From UBA7374 sp965660635 (GTDB lineage Bacteria; Verrucomicrobiota; Verrucomicrobiia; Opitutales; Coraliomargaritaceae): a stretch of 52,950 nucleotides of DNA. The translations under genes and the position numbers were made by a program. This document shows positions 14,933 through 23,817 of this stretch, in pieces (positions within the stretch are counted from its first letter, which is position 1; every line of letters begins with the position of its first letter). The stretch lies in contig CBFIAS010000008.1 of assembly GCA_965660635.1 (NCBI GenBank), positions 1 through 52,950 of the forward strand, written 5' to 3'. Under the pieces are notes generated by a model. That model was not told where the DNA came from, did no database searches, and saw only the letters and a list, made by a program, of their open reading frames with translations.

Positions 14933-16426
14933 TCAAGTGTGGGCCCATGCCTTGGCTGCGGCCAGGGCCCGCCGCCAGCCATCAAGCAAGTCTTGCGCTT
15001 CTTCGGGCCGCATTTGCGGCTCGAAGCGCTTGTCCAACTGCCATTGTTCTTCCAGGGCGGACCGGCTTTTCCAGATGCCGGTGCCCAGTCCTGCGAGGCA
15101 GGCGGCCCCGAGCGCGGTGGTCTCGGTGATCCTGGGGCGCAGCACGGGCACTTGCATGAGGTCGGACTGGAATTGCATGAGGAAGTCGTTGCGGGAGGCG
15201 CCGCCATCGACCCGCAGTTCGGCCAGCGGGGAACCGTGGTCGGCGTCCATCGCGCGGAGCAGGTCAGCGGACTGGAAGGCGATGGATTCGAGGGCGGCCC
15301 GGACGATGTGGGCGGCGCTGGTGCCGCGGGTAATGCCGCAGAGGGTGCCCCTTGCGGAGGGGTCCCAATGTGGCGCGCCGAGCCCGGAGAAGGCCGGCAC
15401 GAGGTGAACGCCCCCGGAATCGGGCACGGAGCGCGCCATGGCCTCGCTCTGGCTGGCGTCCTGCAACAGGCCAAGGGAGTCACGCAGCCACTGGATGACA
15501 GCTCCGCCGATGAAGACGCTGCCCTCGGTGGCGTATTCGAGCGCGTCTCCGGTTGAGCAGGCGAGGGTGGAAAGCAGGTTGTGCCGGGACTCGATGGGTG
15601 AGCTGCCGCCGGGACGGAGGAGGAAGCAGCCGGTGCCATAGGTGTTCTTGGCCTGCCCGGGGGCGAAGCAGGCTTGCCCGAAGAGGGCGGCCTGCTGGTC
15701 GCCCGCCATGGCGGCCACAGGGATGCCTTCCAGCCCGGCTCGAGCGGCTTCTCCGTAGATGTGGCTGGAGGGATGGACTTCCGGAAGGACGGATCCGGGG
15801 ATGTCGAGGATGGTGAGCAGTTCGTCGTCCCAGCGGCCTTCGTGTATGTTGTAGAGTAGGGTGCGGCTGGCGTTGGTCGTATCGGTTTTATGGATACGCC
15901 CCCGGGTGAGGTTCCAGAGTAGCCAGCTATCTGCCGTGCCGAAGGCGAGTTCGCCGCGGGCGGCCTGCTGGCGGGCGTCCGGCAGGTTGTCGAGGAGCCA
16001 TTTGAGCTTGGTGCCGGAAAAGTAGGGGTCGAGGCGGAGCCCGGTCTTGCGCTGGAATAGCGCTTCGAGTCCTTCTTCCTGGAGAGTCTGGCAGAGGCCG
16101 GCGGTGCGCCTGTCCTGCCAGACGATGGCGCGGTGCACGGGGCGGCCGGTCTTCCGGTTCCAGAGCACGGTGGTCTCGCGCTGGTTGGCGATGCCGATGG
16201 CGGCGATGTCCTCAGCGTCAATGCCGTGCCGGGAGAGGACGGCTATGGCGACGGCGCTCTGGGTTGCCCAGATCTCGTCGGCATCGTGCTCGACCCAGCC
16301 GTCCTGCGGGAAATGCTGGGTGAACTCGCGTTGCTCCATGCCGACCTGGCGGCCCTCCCGGTCAAAGAGGAGGGCGCGGGAACTGGTGGTGCCCTGGTCG
16401 AGCGCGAGTATGTGGTCGCGTGGCAT
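14933..16426 (-). CDS. glpK: Glycerol kinase
   Basis: 497 aa. It phosphorylates glycerol to glycerol-3-phosphate. FGGY-kinase features: ILALDQGTTSSRALLFDR at the N-terminus (phosphate loop), VEHDADEIW, the substrate-contact segment IANQRETTVLWNRKTGRPV with IVWQDRR, GTADSWLLWNLT, AGDQQAALFGQACF, NTYGTGCFLL, and LRVDGGASRNDFLMQFQ. Normal length for GlpK. gluQ ends 9 nt upstream, so the two leftward genes are probably one transcript; no glycerol facilitator or glpD is adjacent (the aquaporin at 48988 is of the water type). Confidence 0.96.
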   Translation of the reverse strand: MPRDHILALDQGTTSSRALLFDREGRQVGMEQREFTQHFPQDGWVEHDADEIWATQSAVAIAVLSRHGIDAEDIAAIGIANQRETTVLWNRKTGRPVHRAIVWQDRRTAGLCQTLQEEGLEALFQRKTGLRLDPYFSGTKLKWLLDNLPDARQQAARGELAFGTADSWLLWNLTRGRIHKTDTTNASRTLLYNIHEGRWDDELLTILDIPGSVLPEVHPSSHIYGEAARAGLEGIPVAAMAGDQQAALFGQACFAPGQAKNTYGTGCFLLRPGGSSPIESRHNLLSTLACSTGDALEYATEGSVFIGGAVIQWLRDSLGLLQDASQSEAMARSVPDSGGVHLVPAFSGLGAPHWDPSARGTLCGITRGTSAAHIVRAALESIAFQSADLLRAMDADHGSPLAELRVDGGASRNDFLMQFQSDLMQVPVLRPRITETTALGAACLAGLGTGIWKSRSALEEQWQLDKRFEPQMRPEEAQDLLDGWRRALAAAKAWAHT

Positions 16427-16435
16427 GTGTCGTCT

Positions 16436-17302
16436 TCAGTCGTCGAGTCCGGACCACCAGTCCTCGTTGTGGCGGAGTTGCTCGGGGGTGTGGCCGCCCT
16501 CGCGGAGTTCGCGCAGGGAGAGGGAGCGGTGGCGCTTGGCGAGTCGTTGCCCGCCGGGATCGCAGAGCAGGGGGGTATGGTAGAATTCCGGTGGCTTGCT
16601 GCCGAGGGCCTCGTAGAGGAGAATTTGGCGTGCAGTGGAGATGAGGAGATCCTCGCCGCGTACGACTTCGGTGATCTGCATGGCGTGGTCGTCGATCACG
16701 ACAGCGAGTTCGTAGGCGGGGGCGCCGTCTTTGCGCCAGACGAGGAAGTCCCCGAAGTCCTGCATGCCGGTGAAGGCGCAGGGGCCGAGCCGGCCATCAT
16801 CAAAGACGATTTCCCGGGCAGCAGGCACGCGGAAGCGCCAGTTGACCGGGCCGGGTTCGGTGACGTCACGACCGGTGCCGTGGGGGGGGCGCCAGGCTTC
16901 GGGGTAGATTGGCTCGTTGGCAGCGTCCTCCACATGGGGGGCAAGGGTGGCTTGCGCCACATCTTTGCGGGACTTGTCACAGGGATAGATGTGGCCGGAA
17001 TCCCGGAGGCGCTTCCAGGCCTCGAGGAATCGGGCGGTGCGCTGGCTCTGGTCATAGGGTGCGTGTGGGCCGCCGAGGTCGGGGCCTTCGTCCCAGCGGC
17101 AACCGAACCAGTGCAGGTCCTCGATGGCAGCTGCTCTGTACTCTGCTTTGCAGCGTTGCGGGTCGATGTCTTCGTTGCGGTAGACGAGCCGTCCGCCAGC
17201 CTCGCGGGCCCGTTCCATGGCGATCCAGAAGGTGCGCGCGTGACCGAGGTGCAAATAGCCAGTCGGCGTGGGTGCAATCCGTCCGCGGTACAAGGAAGAC
17301 AT
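16436..17302 (-). CDS. gluQ: Glutamyl-Q tRNA(Asp) synthetase
   Basis: 288 aa. GluQ-RS is a truncated GluRS that attaches glutamate to queuosine in the tRNA(Asp) anticodon. It keeps the catalytic core only: RIAPTPTGYLHLGHARTFW (HIGH motif HLGH), NEDIDPQRC, and the KMSKS-equivalent RLAKRHRS, with no anticodon-binding domain. The zinc site of E. coli YadB (C-x-C...Y...C) is mostly gone: only one Cys remains in IYPCDKSRKD. Upstream lies the inverted repeat cluster; downstream is glpK. Confidence 0.92.
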   Translation of the reverse strand: MSSLYRGRIAPTPTGYLHLGHARTFWIAMERAREAGGRLVYRNEDIDPQRCKAEYRAAAIEDLHWFGCRWDEGPDLGGPHAPYDQSQRTARFLEAWKRLRDSGHIYPCDKSRKDVAQATLAPHVEDAANEPIYPEAWRPPHGTGRDVTEPGPVNWRFRVPAAREIVFDDGRLGPCAFTGMQDFGDFLVWRKDGAPAYELAVVIDDHAMQITEVVRGEDLLISTARQILLYEALGSKPPEFYHTPLLCDPGGQRLAKRHRSLSLRELREGGHTPEQLRHNEDWWSGLDD

Positions 17303-17371
17303 ACGTCTAATAAATCCGGTTGTTCAGAAGAGTGCAAGTCGAGCTTTTACCGGACGGGTCGAGAGCGAATA

Positions 17372-17451
17372 GAGAGTTGTTTAGCCACGGATGGGCGCGG
17401 ATGCACGCGGATGGGACGCTGGGGAATAAGGAAAGCAGGAAGGCAGGAATG
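17372..17451 (+). repeat. Direct repeat unit, copy 1
   Basis: Begins gagagttgtttagccacgga and ends in aggaaggcaggaat. It differs from copy 2 mainly at gcacgc versus aaacac and by one inserted base after gacg(c/t)tg. Confidence 0.9.
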
Positions 17452-17530
17452 GGGATAGAGAGTTGTGAATGGTGACGAGCGAGGGGTGAAAGAACCGCCC
17501 GCGAAGTTTCGCGAAGGTGTACGAAGAGAT

Positions 17531-17611
17531 GAGAGTTGTTTAGCCACGGATGGGCGCGGATAAACACGGATGGGACGTTGAGGGAATAAGGAAAGCAGGA
17601 AGGCAGGAAGG
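17531..17611 (+). repeat. Direct repeat unit, copy 2
   Basis: Same unit as copy 1, 159 nt downstream. A shorter, diverged reverse-complement match (24 of 28 positions) to the ggaataagg...caggaat portion lies at 17831-17858. Confidence 0.9.
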
Positions 17612-18101
17612 GAGTGATTTTCCCGCGAAGAAACGCGAAGGAACTCGAAGGAGGGTGAGGGTGGGAGAACATCGAACGTCGAACGGGGGAACATCGAACT
17701 TCCAACTTTGAACATCGAAGTAAAGGTTCTGTCTCTCTTTTTCTATTCAAACTCTTAACCGCTCTGCGTGAGCTATCAGCATCCATCTGCGCACATCCGT
17801 TTGGATCTGTGGATGAAAACCCTAGCCACTATTCCTGTCTTCCTGTCTACCTTATTCCATCTATCTTCGTGCTCCTTCGCGCGGCTTGGCGGGAAAATCA
17901 CTCCTTCCTCTTGTTATCCACAGATTCGCGTAGATTCGTGGGCAGTTTTCTTCGTGCTCCTTCGCGCTTCGCGGGAACATTCCCCAATTCATTCATCCGT
18001 TTTTATCCGCGCGCATCTGTGGCTGAAGACTTCGCGTGAGATCGTATCTTCATGCTGCTTCTCGGGAAAATCAGATCATTATACCCGGATTCTTTGGCAA
18101 C

Positions 18102-18515
18102 TTACCCTTCGACGTTCGATGTTCGACGTTCAGCGTTCCTCCGGTGGAACGGTTTCCACTCGAGGGCCCCGCGGTAGAGGGGCAGGCAGCGGTAGGCGGC
18201 TACGGCGGTGATTGCGCCGAGGGTGTCGGCCAGCCAGTCGATGAATTCGACGGCTCGCCCGGGGGTGAGGGACTGGCGGTATTCGTCGATGCTGCCGAAG
18301 AGGGCGACGATGAGTGCTGCGGCGAGGGTGCCTTTCCAGCGGGCGTGGAGGAATTCGGGGTTGCGTAGGAGCAGGGTGGCGAGGAGGCCGAAGAGAAGGA
18401 AGTGCGCGATCTTGTCGGGGGAGAAGTTGAGGCCGAGGTCGGGAGTGGCGAGCCTGGAGGCGCTGGAGGCGGCGATGATGGCTGCGGCCAGGAGGAGTGG
18501 GAGCGCGCGGGTCAT
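18102..18515 (-). CDS. VanZ-like membrane protein with a repeat-derived tail
   Basis: 137 aa from ATG 18515. VanZ-domain proteins are small integral membrane proteins of poorly defined role. Visible: a first hydrophobic helix (LPLLLAAAIIAASSAS), the conserved DKIAHFLLFGLLATLLL, a third helix (GTLAAALIVALFGSIDEYRQ) and PGRAVEFIDWLADTLGAITA, i.e. the DK.xHF, DE..Q and D..AD.xG motifs. The start overlaps the kinase stop by ATGA. The last 10 or so residues (RRTSNVEG and just before) are encoded by the GAACGTCGAACATCGAACG repeat words that border the repeat cluster, so the natural C-terminus seems to have been replaced or extended by repeat DNA. Confidence 0.88.
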   Translation of the reverse strand: MTRALPLLLAAAIIAASSASRLATPDLGLNFSPDKIAHFLLFGLLATLLLRNPEFLHARWKGTLAAALIVALFGSIDEYRQSLTPGRAVEFIDWLADTLGAITAVAAYRCLPLYRGALEWKPFHRRNAERRTSNVEG

Positions 18516-20209
18516 AGCCGGGGGCGGGGGAGCCACAAGCGGAAGGCAGAGCCGCTGCTGGAGGATTGGAGTAGTTCGATGTTGCCGCGATGGGAGCGAA
18601 GGATGCGCTTGGAGATGGCGAGTCCGAGGCCGGTGCCATCGGGGCGGTGGCTGAGGAAGGAGTCGAATATGGCGGCTTGCTGTTCGTCGGGGATGCCGCT
18701 GCCGGTGTCACGGATGGTGAAGACGGCTTGGTCTTCTTCGGCCGCGGTCTCGATATGAATGACACCGCCGCCTTCCATGGCTTGGGTGGCGTTGAGGACG
18801 AGGTTGAGCATGACTTGCTGGATCTGGCCCTTGTTGACTTCGACGTAGAGGCCTTCGGCGTGGGGCTGCAGGCGGATGTCGATCTTTTGCTGCTGGAGCT
18901 TGAGGCGGACGAGCCGGAGGGTGTCGCTGGCCAGGTCATTGAGGTCGCAGCGGGTGTTCATGCCTTCGCGGGTGCGCCCGAACCGGAGGACGCGCTCGAC
19001 GATTTCCTCGAGTTGGTCGATTTTCTCGGTGATGACTTCGAGGTCGGTCTGGCGGGCGTCTCCGGGCTGGAATTGAAGGCCGAGGGAGTCGAAGAGGAGC
19101 TTGATAACGGTGAGCGGGTTGCGTATCTCGTGGGCAATTTCGGCGGCGAGCATGCCGAGGGTGGTGAGCTTCTCGTTGCGGCGGAGGGACTCCTCGGTGG
19201 CGAAGACCCGGTTGTAGAGCCGTGTGTTGTTGATGGCGATGGCGCCGAGTCCAGCGAGGGTGGAGAAGACTTTCTTCTCATCGTTGTTGAAGCGGTGGAT
19301 CCGGTCGGTGAATACATTGAGTACGCCGATGACCTCATCGTTGAAGAGGATGGGGGCAGCGAGCATGGAGACGAGGCCGTGCTGCCGGATGGTTTGTTGG
19401 AATTCGCTTTCCTCGACGAGCGGGAGGTTGACGACTTCCACGGGCCTGCGGCGCTGGATGGCGATGCCGACGGCGCTTTCCCGGATGAGGACGCGTTGTC
19501 CGGCGGGGAGGGGGCCGTTGCGGCCGATCATGCTTTGGATGTGCAGGGTTTCGCCGTCTGGATCCAGGAGGGAGAGGGAGCAGGCGTGGCTGTTCATGAG
19601 TTGGCGGCCCTCAGTGGCGAGGCTTTGGCTGATGCGCTCGAGGTCGAGTTCGCCGGTGATGCGGCGCCCGAGGTTGACGAGGGACTCGAGTTGGTTGGCC
19701 TTGGCGCGGATCTGGCGGATGAGCCAGAGTTTGGAGACGACACGGGTGGCCTCGTTGGTCAGGAGTGTGAGAATCTTGAGGGCCTGCTGGTCAAAGCAGG
19801 CGACGGTCTCGCTGTCGACATTGACGACGCCGATGACGGAGCCGCGGTCTTCCATGGGGACGGCCATCTCGGAGCGGATGTTTTCCCGGATGGCGATGTA
19901 GCGGGGTTCTTTACGGACGTCCGGGACGATGAGGGAACGTCCGTGTAGGGCGGTCCAGCCGGTGATGCCCTGGCCGAGGGCGAGATCCATGTCCTGCCAG
20001 GATTCAGGGAGGCCCTGGGAAACCTCAAGTTCGAGTTTCTTGGTGTCTGGGTTGACCAGGGAAATGGATGCGCTGCTGGGGCGGAGGACACGAATGATCT
20101 CATCGAGGATGAGGCGGAGTGCTTCTCCGGGGTCTTCGGTGTCGGAGACGAGGCTGCTGATCCGGTAGAGCGAATCGATGGCGGCCTGTTCTGCCTGTGT
20201 TGCGTCCAT
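18512..20209 (-). CDS. GAF-domain sensor histidine kinase
   Basis: 565 aa from ATG 20209 (a TTG at 20245 is also open). Two tandem GAF sensor domains (about 20-150 and 190-335), then HisKA with LAAEIAHEIRNPL (phosphorylated His at about 360) and HATPase_c with NLVLNATQAM (N box), IRDTGSGIP (G1) and GTGLGLAI (G2). No membrane segment, so it senses a cytosolic ligand. It sits 76 nt downstream of glnD and overlaps the VanZ gene by ATGA; no response regulator is adjacent. The place after glnD suggests, but does not prove, a nitrogen-related signal. Confidence 0.93.
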   Translation of the reverse strand: MDATQAEQAAIDSLYRISSLVSDTEDPGEALRLILDEIIRVLRPSSASISLVNPDTKKLELEVSQGLPESWQDMDLALGQGITGWTALHGRSLIVPDVRKEPRYIAIRENIRSEMAVPMEDRGSVIGVVNVDSETVACFDQQALKILTLLTNEATRVVSKLWLIRQIRAKANQLESLVNLGRRITGELDLERISQSLATEGRQLMNSHACSLSLLDPDGETLHIQSMIGRNGPLPAGQRVLIRESAVGIAIQRRRPVEVVNLPLVEESEFQQTIRQHGLVSMLAAPILFNDEVIGVLNVFTDRIHRFNNDEKKVFSTLAGLGAIAINNTRLYNRVFATEESLRRNEKLTTLGMLAAEIAHEIRNPLTVIKLLFDSLGLQFQPGDARQTDLEVITEKIDQLEEIVERVLRFGRTREGMNTRCDLNDLASDTLRLVRLKLQQQKIDIRLQPHAEGLYVEVNKGQIQQVMLNLVLNATQAMEGGGVIHIETAAEEDQAVFTIRDTGSGIPDEQQAAIFDSFLSHRPDGTGLGLAISKRILRSHRGNIELLQSSSSGSAFRLWLPRPRL

Positions 20210-20285
20210 GGCAGGAAAGATCGTTTCCGCGGGGCGGATGGACAAGACTGGAATTCACGGCAGGCCGCAGGGCGGGACCATGGGT

Positions 20286-23090
20286 TCAGGCATTGTTGCG
20301 CACGATGTGTTCGAGTTCTTCGCGGAGTTCGAGGAGGTTGGCGGCATCGGCGGCTCCGGCTTCCTTGACTTTCTCGATGTAGAAGGTGTCCATGGCGACG
20401 CCGTGCTCGGTGGCAATTCGGGCAAAGGTAATGTCGAAGCCCTTGCGGAAGATGAGGCGGGCGATGCGGTAAAGCAAGGCGGGCCGGTCGGTGGCTTGCA
20501 CTTCGATGATGGTGCGTTTGAGGGAGAGTTCGTGATAGACCTCGACGCTGGGGGGAAAGGGGGCAGGGAGTAGGTCCTGCTGTGCCTGGCTCTCGGGAGC
20601 GGGGAGGCTTTCGAGGGCCTCGATGGAGTCCATCAGGCGGATGCCTCGGACGAGTGCGTCCTCGAGGTATTTGCGGAAGGTGCCTTCGGCGGCGGATGAA
20701 GTGACCACACCTCCCCGGGGGTCGATGATGTAAAAGGTATCGATGGAGATGTGGTCGTTGCGGGAGATGGCGCGGGTGCTGAGGATGTTGACCCCGGCGA
20801 GAGTGAGTGCGCCGGCGAGCTTGTAGAAGAGTCCGGACCGGTCCCATGTAACGACGTTGACGATGGTCATGTTCTGGTCACGGTCATCTTGCCAGTCGAT
20901 CACCGGGACGAGGCTGCCAACGGATTCGGCGGAGTGTATCTGGTCGAGCAGGCGGTGCACCATGTGGAGGTGCAGTTCGACCTGGTCGGCATCGGTGTTG
21001 ATGAAGTAGCGTTCGGGAAGGAGGGTGAAGTGGGCCTCGATCTCTTCCCGGGAGATGCCTTCGATGGATCGCTGGAGTAGTTCCTGGTTCAGCATGGCTA
21101 CATGTTCCTCGCGTTTGCGCTGAAGGACTTCCTGGCCTTGGAATTGTTCCAGGGTGGCCTGGAAGAGCGTGCGGTGCATGCTCTCCTTGTAGTCGTTCCA
21201 GAGGGTGGGCGCGGTACCCCGGGCGTCGCAGTAGGTATGGACGTGGAGGAGGCGGAGTTTCTCCGGATCCTCGATAAAATCGGCGAATGAGGCTGCGGTT
21301 TGAGGGTCATCGAGATCGTAGCGTTGCCAGATTCGTGCCATTTCAAGATGGTGGCGTATAATAAACAGGATTTGTTCTTGTGCCTCGGTGGGGACGGAGA
21401 AGCGTTCGAGGACGGGTTTGGCGAGGCGCACGCCGGCGATGTCGTGATTCTTGATGCCCTCGGCTTTGCCGATGTCGTGGAGGAGGAGGATGAGGTAGAG
21501 GAGCCGGGGATCGTCGTTTTCCCGGAGTTCTTTCTCGTAGCGTGCGGCTTGGGGGTGTGCCTTGAGGAATACATCGTCGAGGTGCTTGATGGTGCGCAGG
21601 ACGTGCATGTCCGCGGTGTAGCGGTGGTAGTACTCGTGTTGCACCATGCAGGTGAGCTGGCCGAATTCGGGGAGGTAGCGTCCGAGGATGCCGGTCTCGT
21701 GCATGGAGAGGAGGGCGGGGTAGACCTGGCCGGGCTCGCGGAGTATGGAGAGGAAGCTTTTGGCTGCGGCGGGGCTGTTGATCAACCGGCCATCAATCAG
21801 GGGGATGGAGCGCGAGAGCCGGTGGAGCAGGTCGGCATCGAAGGAGGCTCCGAACTGCTGCTTGTAGCGGAATACACGGATGAGGCGCACGGGATCTTCT
21901 TTGAAGACATTTTTGGCGGCGGCGCTGAGGACGCCGTCATCGAGGATGAATCCGTCGATTTTGCGGATGGGCCTGTGCTGGTGGGCGCGGAGGGCTTCCT
22001 TGAAGCTGATGCGGGTGCCCCAGCGGCCGGAGCCGTTCTGGAGGGAGAGGCGCTTCTTGAGGTATTCGCTGGTGTGGAATATGGTGCGGGCGGCGGAGTA
22101 GTAGTCCTTCATGAAGGCCTCAACGCGCTGGAAAATATCTTCCTGGGGGTAGAGGAGCCCCTCCGCGACAACGGGTTGTTGCTCGAGGTCGAGCTTGTCT
22201 GTGGGGCGTCGGTTGTTGAGATGGAGTTCGGTTCGGGTGCGGAGGAGGAAGTCGTAGGCTTTTTCCATGGCCACGCGTTCGTCGCGTCGGAGCATTTTCG
22301 CCTTTTCGATCTCCCGGAAGCTGCGGTAGCCGAACTTCAGGTTGGCTGTCCAGAGGATGTTCTGGAAGTCACGGAGGCCGCCGACGCCGTTCTTGATGTC
22401 GGGTTCCTGGAGGTAGACGGTGTTGCCTGCTTTTTCGTGGCGCTCTTTTTCATCGATCAGGCGCTGCCGGATGTATTCTTCGACTTTCTCTTTGCGGCAG
22501 AAGCGGCTGAAGCGCTGGAACATGTCGTCGAAGACGGGCCGCGACCCGCAGATGTAGCGGGACTCAAGCATGGCATTCTTCGACTGGATCTCGGCGCGGG
22601 CCTCTTCCATGACTTCCCTGCCGTTACGGGAGGCGTGGCCGATCTTCCAGCCGAGGTCCCAGAGGGGGTAGAGGATTTCTTCGGTGAGGATGGACTGGAA
22701 GACCTCGAAGCGCTTCTTGTTGTTGATCTTGTCGGGGTAGAGCAACATGATGTCGATATCGCTGTGCGGGTTGAGTTCCCCGCGGCCATAGCCTCCGGTG
22801 GCGATGACTGCGAGCTTGCAGGGCAGGCGGCCTTCCCGGGTGGAGTACTGGTCGAGTGCGGCGAGGAAGAGGTTCTCGATGACGACGTCGATCATGGCGG
22901 CCCGGGCGTGGCAGACCCGGAGCCCGGAGTCGCCTTTCCTGTGGTAGCGCTTGAGCATCTCGTTCTCAAGAGCGACAAAGCGCTTGTAGGCAGGCAACTG
23001 CTTGTGGCGGGGCACGCCGGGATCAAAGACGAGCCGCTTGTGGGCGTGCTTGCGCAGTCGGCGAAAGAGCGGGTTTTCCTCTAAAAACAT
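20286..23090 (-). CDS. glnD: Bifunctional PII uridylyltransferase/uridylyl-removing enzyme
   Basis: 934 aa. GlnD senses glutamine and adds or removes UMP on the PII protein. Order: nucleotidyltransferase domain with ATGGYGRGELNPHSDIDIML (Asp pair about 111/113), the GlnD-specific linker (QEPDIKNGVGGLRDFQNILW), an HD domain (HVLRTIKHLDDVF...LLHDIGKAEGIKNHDIAG), and two ACT domains at the C-terminus (TIVNVVTWDRSGLFYKLAGA and IIEVQATDRPALLYRIARL). All catalytic signatures are present and the length is normal. Divergent from slyD with 130 nt between starts. No glnB or glnA is in the window. Confidence 0.97.
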   Translation of the reverse strand: MFLEENPLFRRLRKHAHKRLVFDPGVPRHKQLPAYKRFVALENEMLKRYHRKGDSGLRVCHARAAMIDVVIENLFLAALDQYSTREGRLPCKLAVIATGGYGRGELNPHSDIDIMLLYPDKINNKKRFEVFQSILTEEILYPLWDLGWKIGHASRNGREVMEEARAEIQSKNAMLESRYICGSRPVFDDMFQRFSRFCRKEKVEEYIRQRLIDEKERHEKAGNTVYLQEPDIKNGVGGLRDFQNILWTANLKFGYRSFREIEKAKMLRRDERVAMEKAYDFLLRTRTELHLNNRRPTDKLDLEQQPVVAEGLLYPQEDIFQRVEAFMKDYYSAARTIFHTSEYLKKRLSLQNGSGRWGTRISFKEALRAHQHRPIRKIDGFILDDGVLSAAAKNVFKEDPVRLIRVFRYKQQFGASFDADLLHRLSRSIPLIDGRLINSPAAAKSFLSILREPGQVYPALLSMHETGILGRYLPEFGQLTCMVQHEYYHRYTADMHVLRTIKHLDDVFLKAHPQAARYEKELRENDDPRLLYLILLLHDIGKAEGIKNHDIAGVRLAKPVLERFSVPTEAQEQILFIIRHHLEMARIWQRYDLDDPQTAASFADFIEDPEKLRLLHVHTYCDARGTAPTLWNDYKESMHRTLFQATLEQFQGQEVLQRKREEHVAMLNQELLQRSIEGISREEIEAHFTLLPERYFINTDADQVELHLHMVHRLLDQIHSAESVGSLVPVIDWQDDRDQNMTIVNVVTWDRSGLFYKLAGALTLAGVNILSTRAISRNDHISIDTFYIIDPRGGVVTSSAAEGTFRKYLEDALVRGIRLMDSIEALESLPAPESQAQQDLLPAPFPPSVEVYHELSLKRTIIEVQATDRPALLYRIARLIFRKGFDITFARIATEHGVAMDTFYIEKVKEAGAADAANLLELREELEHIVRNNA

Positions 23091-23219
23091 GAGTTGGTCA
23101 GGATGGCTGCTAGAAACCTTGTTTTTGCCTCAGGGGTCAAGCGACTTTGGACTTTGTCCTTGCTGGGGAGGGTGGGGCATGCGAGCTTGGCCTTTTTAGA
23201 ATTCAAACCCACAGACGAC

Positions 23220-23713
23220 ATGCAAATAGCCGAAGACACCGTTGTATCCATGGATTACTCGTTGAAGGACGATTCCGGAGAACTGATCGACCAGTCCGCA
23301 CCGGGCCAGCCGCTGGTCTACCTGCACGGGCACAAGAACATCATACCGGGGCTGGAGTCGCAGTTGGAAGGCAAGTCGGCGGGCGATACAGTGGAGGCCC
23401 GGGTGGCACCGATGGATGGCTACGGGGAGTTCGATCCGCAGTTGGAGCAGGAGGTGCCGCGCGACCGCTTCCAGGGGGTGGAGGATTTGAGCGTGGGGAT
23501 GCAGTTTCAGGCGAACACGGAGCAGGGCCCGGTCTCGGTGCGCGTGACGAAGGTGGAGGGTGACTCGGTGACGGTGGACGGCAACCATCCGCTGGCTGGC
23601 AAGCACCTGAATTTTTCAGTGACAGTGCAGGAAGTGCGCGAGGCGACGCAGACGGAGAAGGATCACGGCCACGTGCAACCGGACAGTGGTTGTGGCGATG
23701 GTTGTGGTTGCAG

Positions 23714-23717
<4 letters not shown>
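23220..23717 (+). CDS. slyD: SlyD-type FKBP peptidyl-prolyl isomerase
   Basis: 165 aa from ATG 23220 (the longer open frame from 23094 has no family similarity). SlyD is a folding chaperone and prolyl isomerase which also binds metals. MQIAEDTVVSMDYSLKDDSGELIDQS, then PLVYLHGHKNIIPGLESQLEGKSAGD is the FKBP half; the insert-in-flap domain follows (EARVAPMDGYGEFDPQLEQEVPRD..., NHPLAGKHLNFSV). The C-terminal His/Cys tail (DHGHVQPDSGCGDGCGCS) resembles the Ni-binding tail. Its TAA stop is the first triplet of the CTAACCCG end of a small interspersed element. Confidence 0.93.
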
Positions 23718-23811
<94 letters not shown>

Positions 23812-23817
23812 TCGTGA

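Larger units (their letters stand above)
17303..18101. repeat. Gene-free cluster of short repeats in inverted arrangement
   Basis: About 800 nt without a believable gene; the open frames here are made of repeat words. Left half on the plus strand: two copies of an 80-nt unit (17372-17451 and 17531-17611) containing TTTAGCCACGGATGGGCGCG and ggaataaggaaagcaggaag, plus CGCGAAG words and GAACATCGAACGTCGAAC-type words (17667-17720). The right half carries the same words reverse-complemented and in mirrored order: ggatctgtgg (17802-17812), attcctgtcttcctgtctac (17831-17850), cttcgtgctccttcgcg twice, catccgtttttatccgcgcg, and finally gacgttcgatgttcgacgtt (18111-18130). The axis lies near 17720-17770. 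Such words are dispersed in Verrucomicrobia and Planctomycetes; function unknown. Confidence 0.85.

Noticed and set aside
17307..18039. Several open frames of 70-160 codons in the repeat cluster
   Set aside because: Their sequences are translated repeat words (RPSVAKQLS, FLRAPSRFAG and similar), recurring in different frames; not genes.
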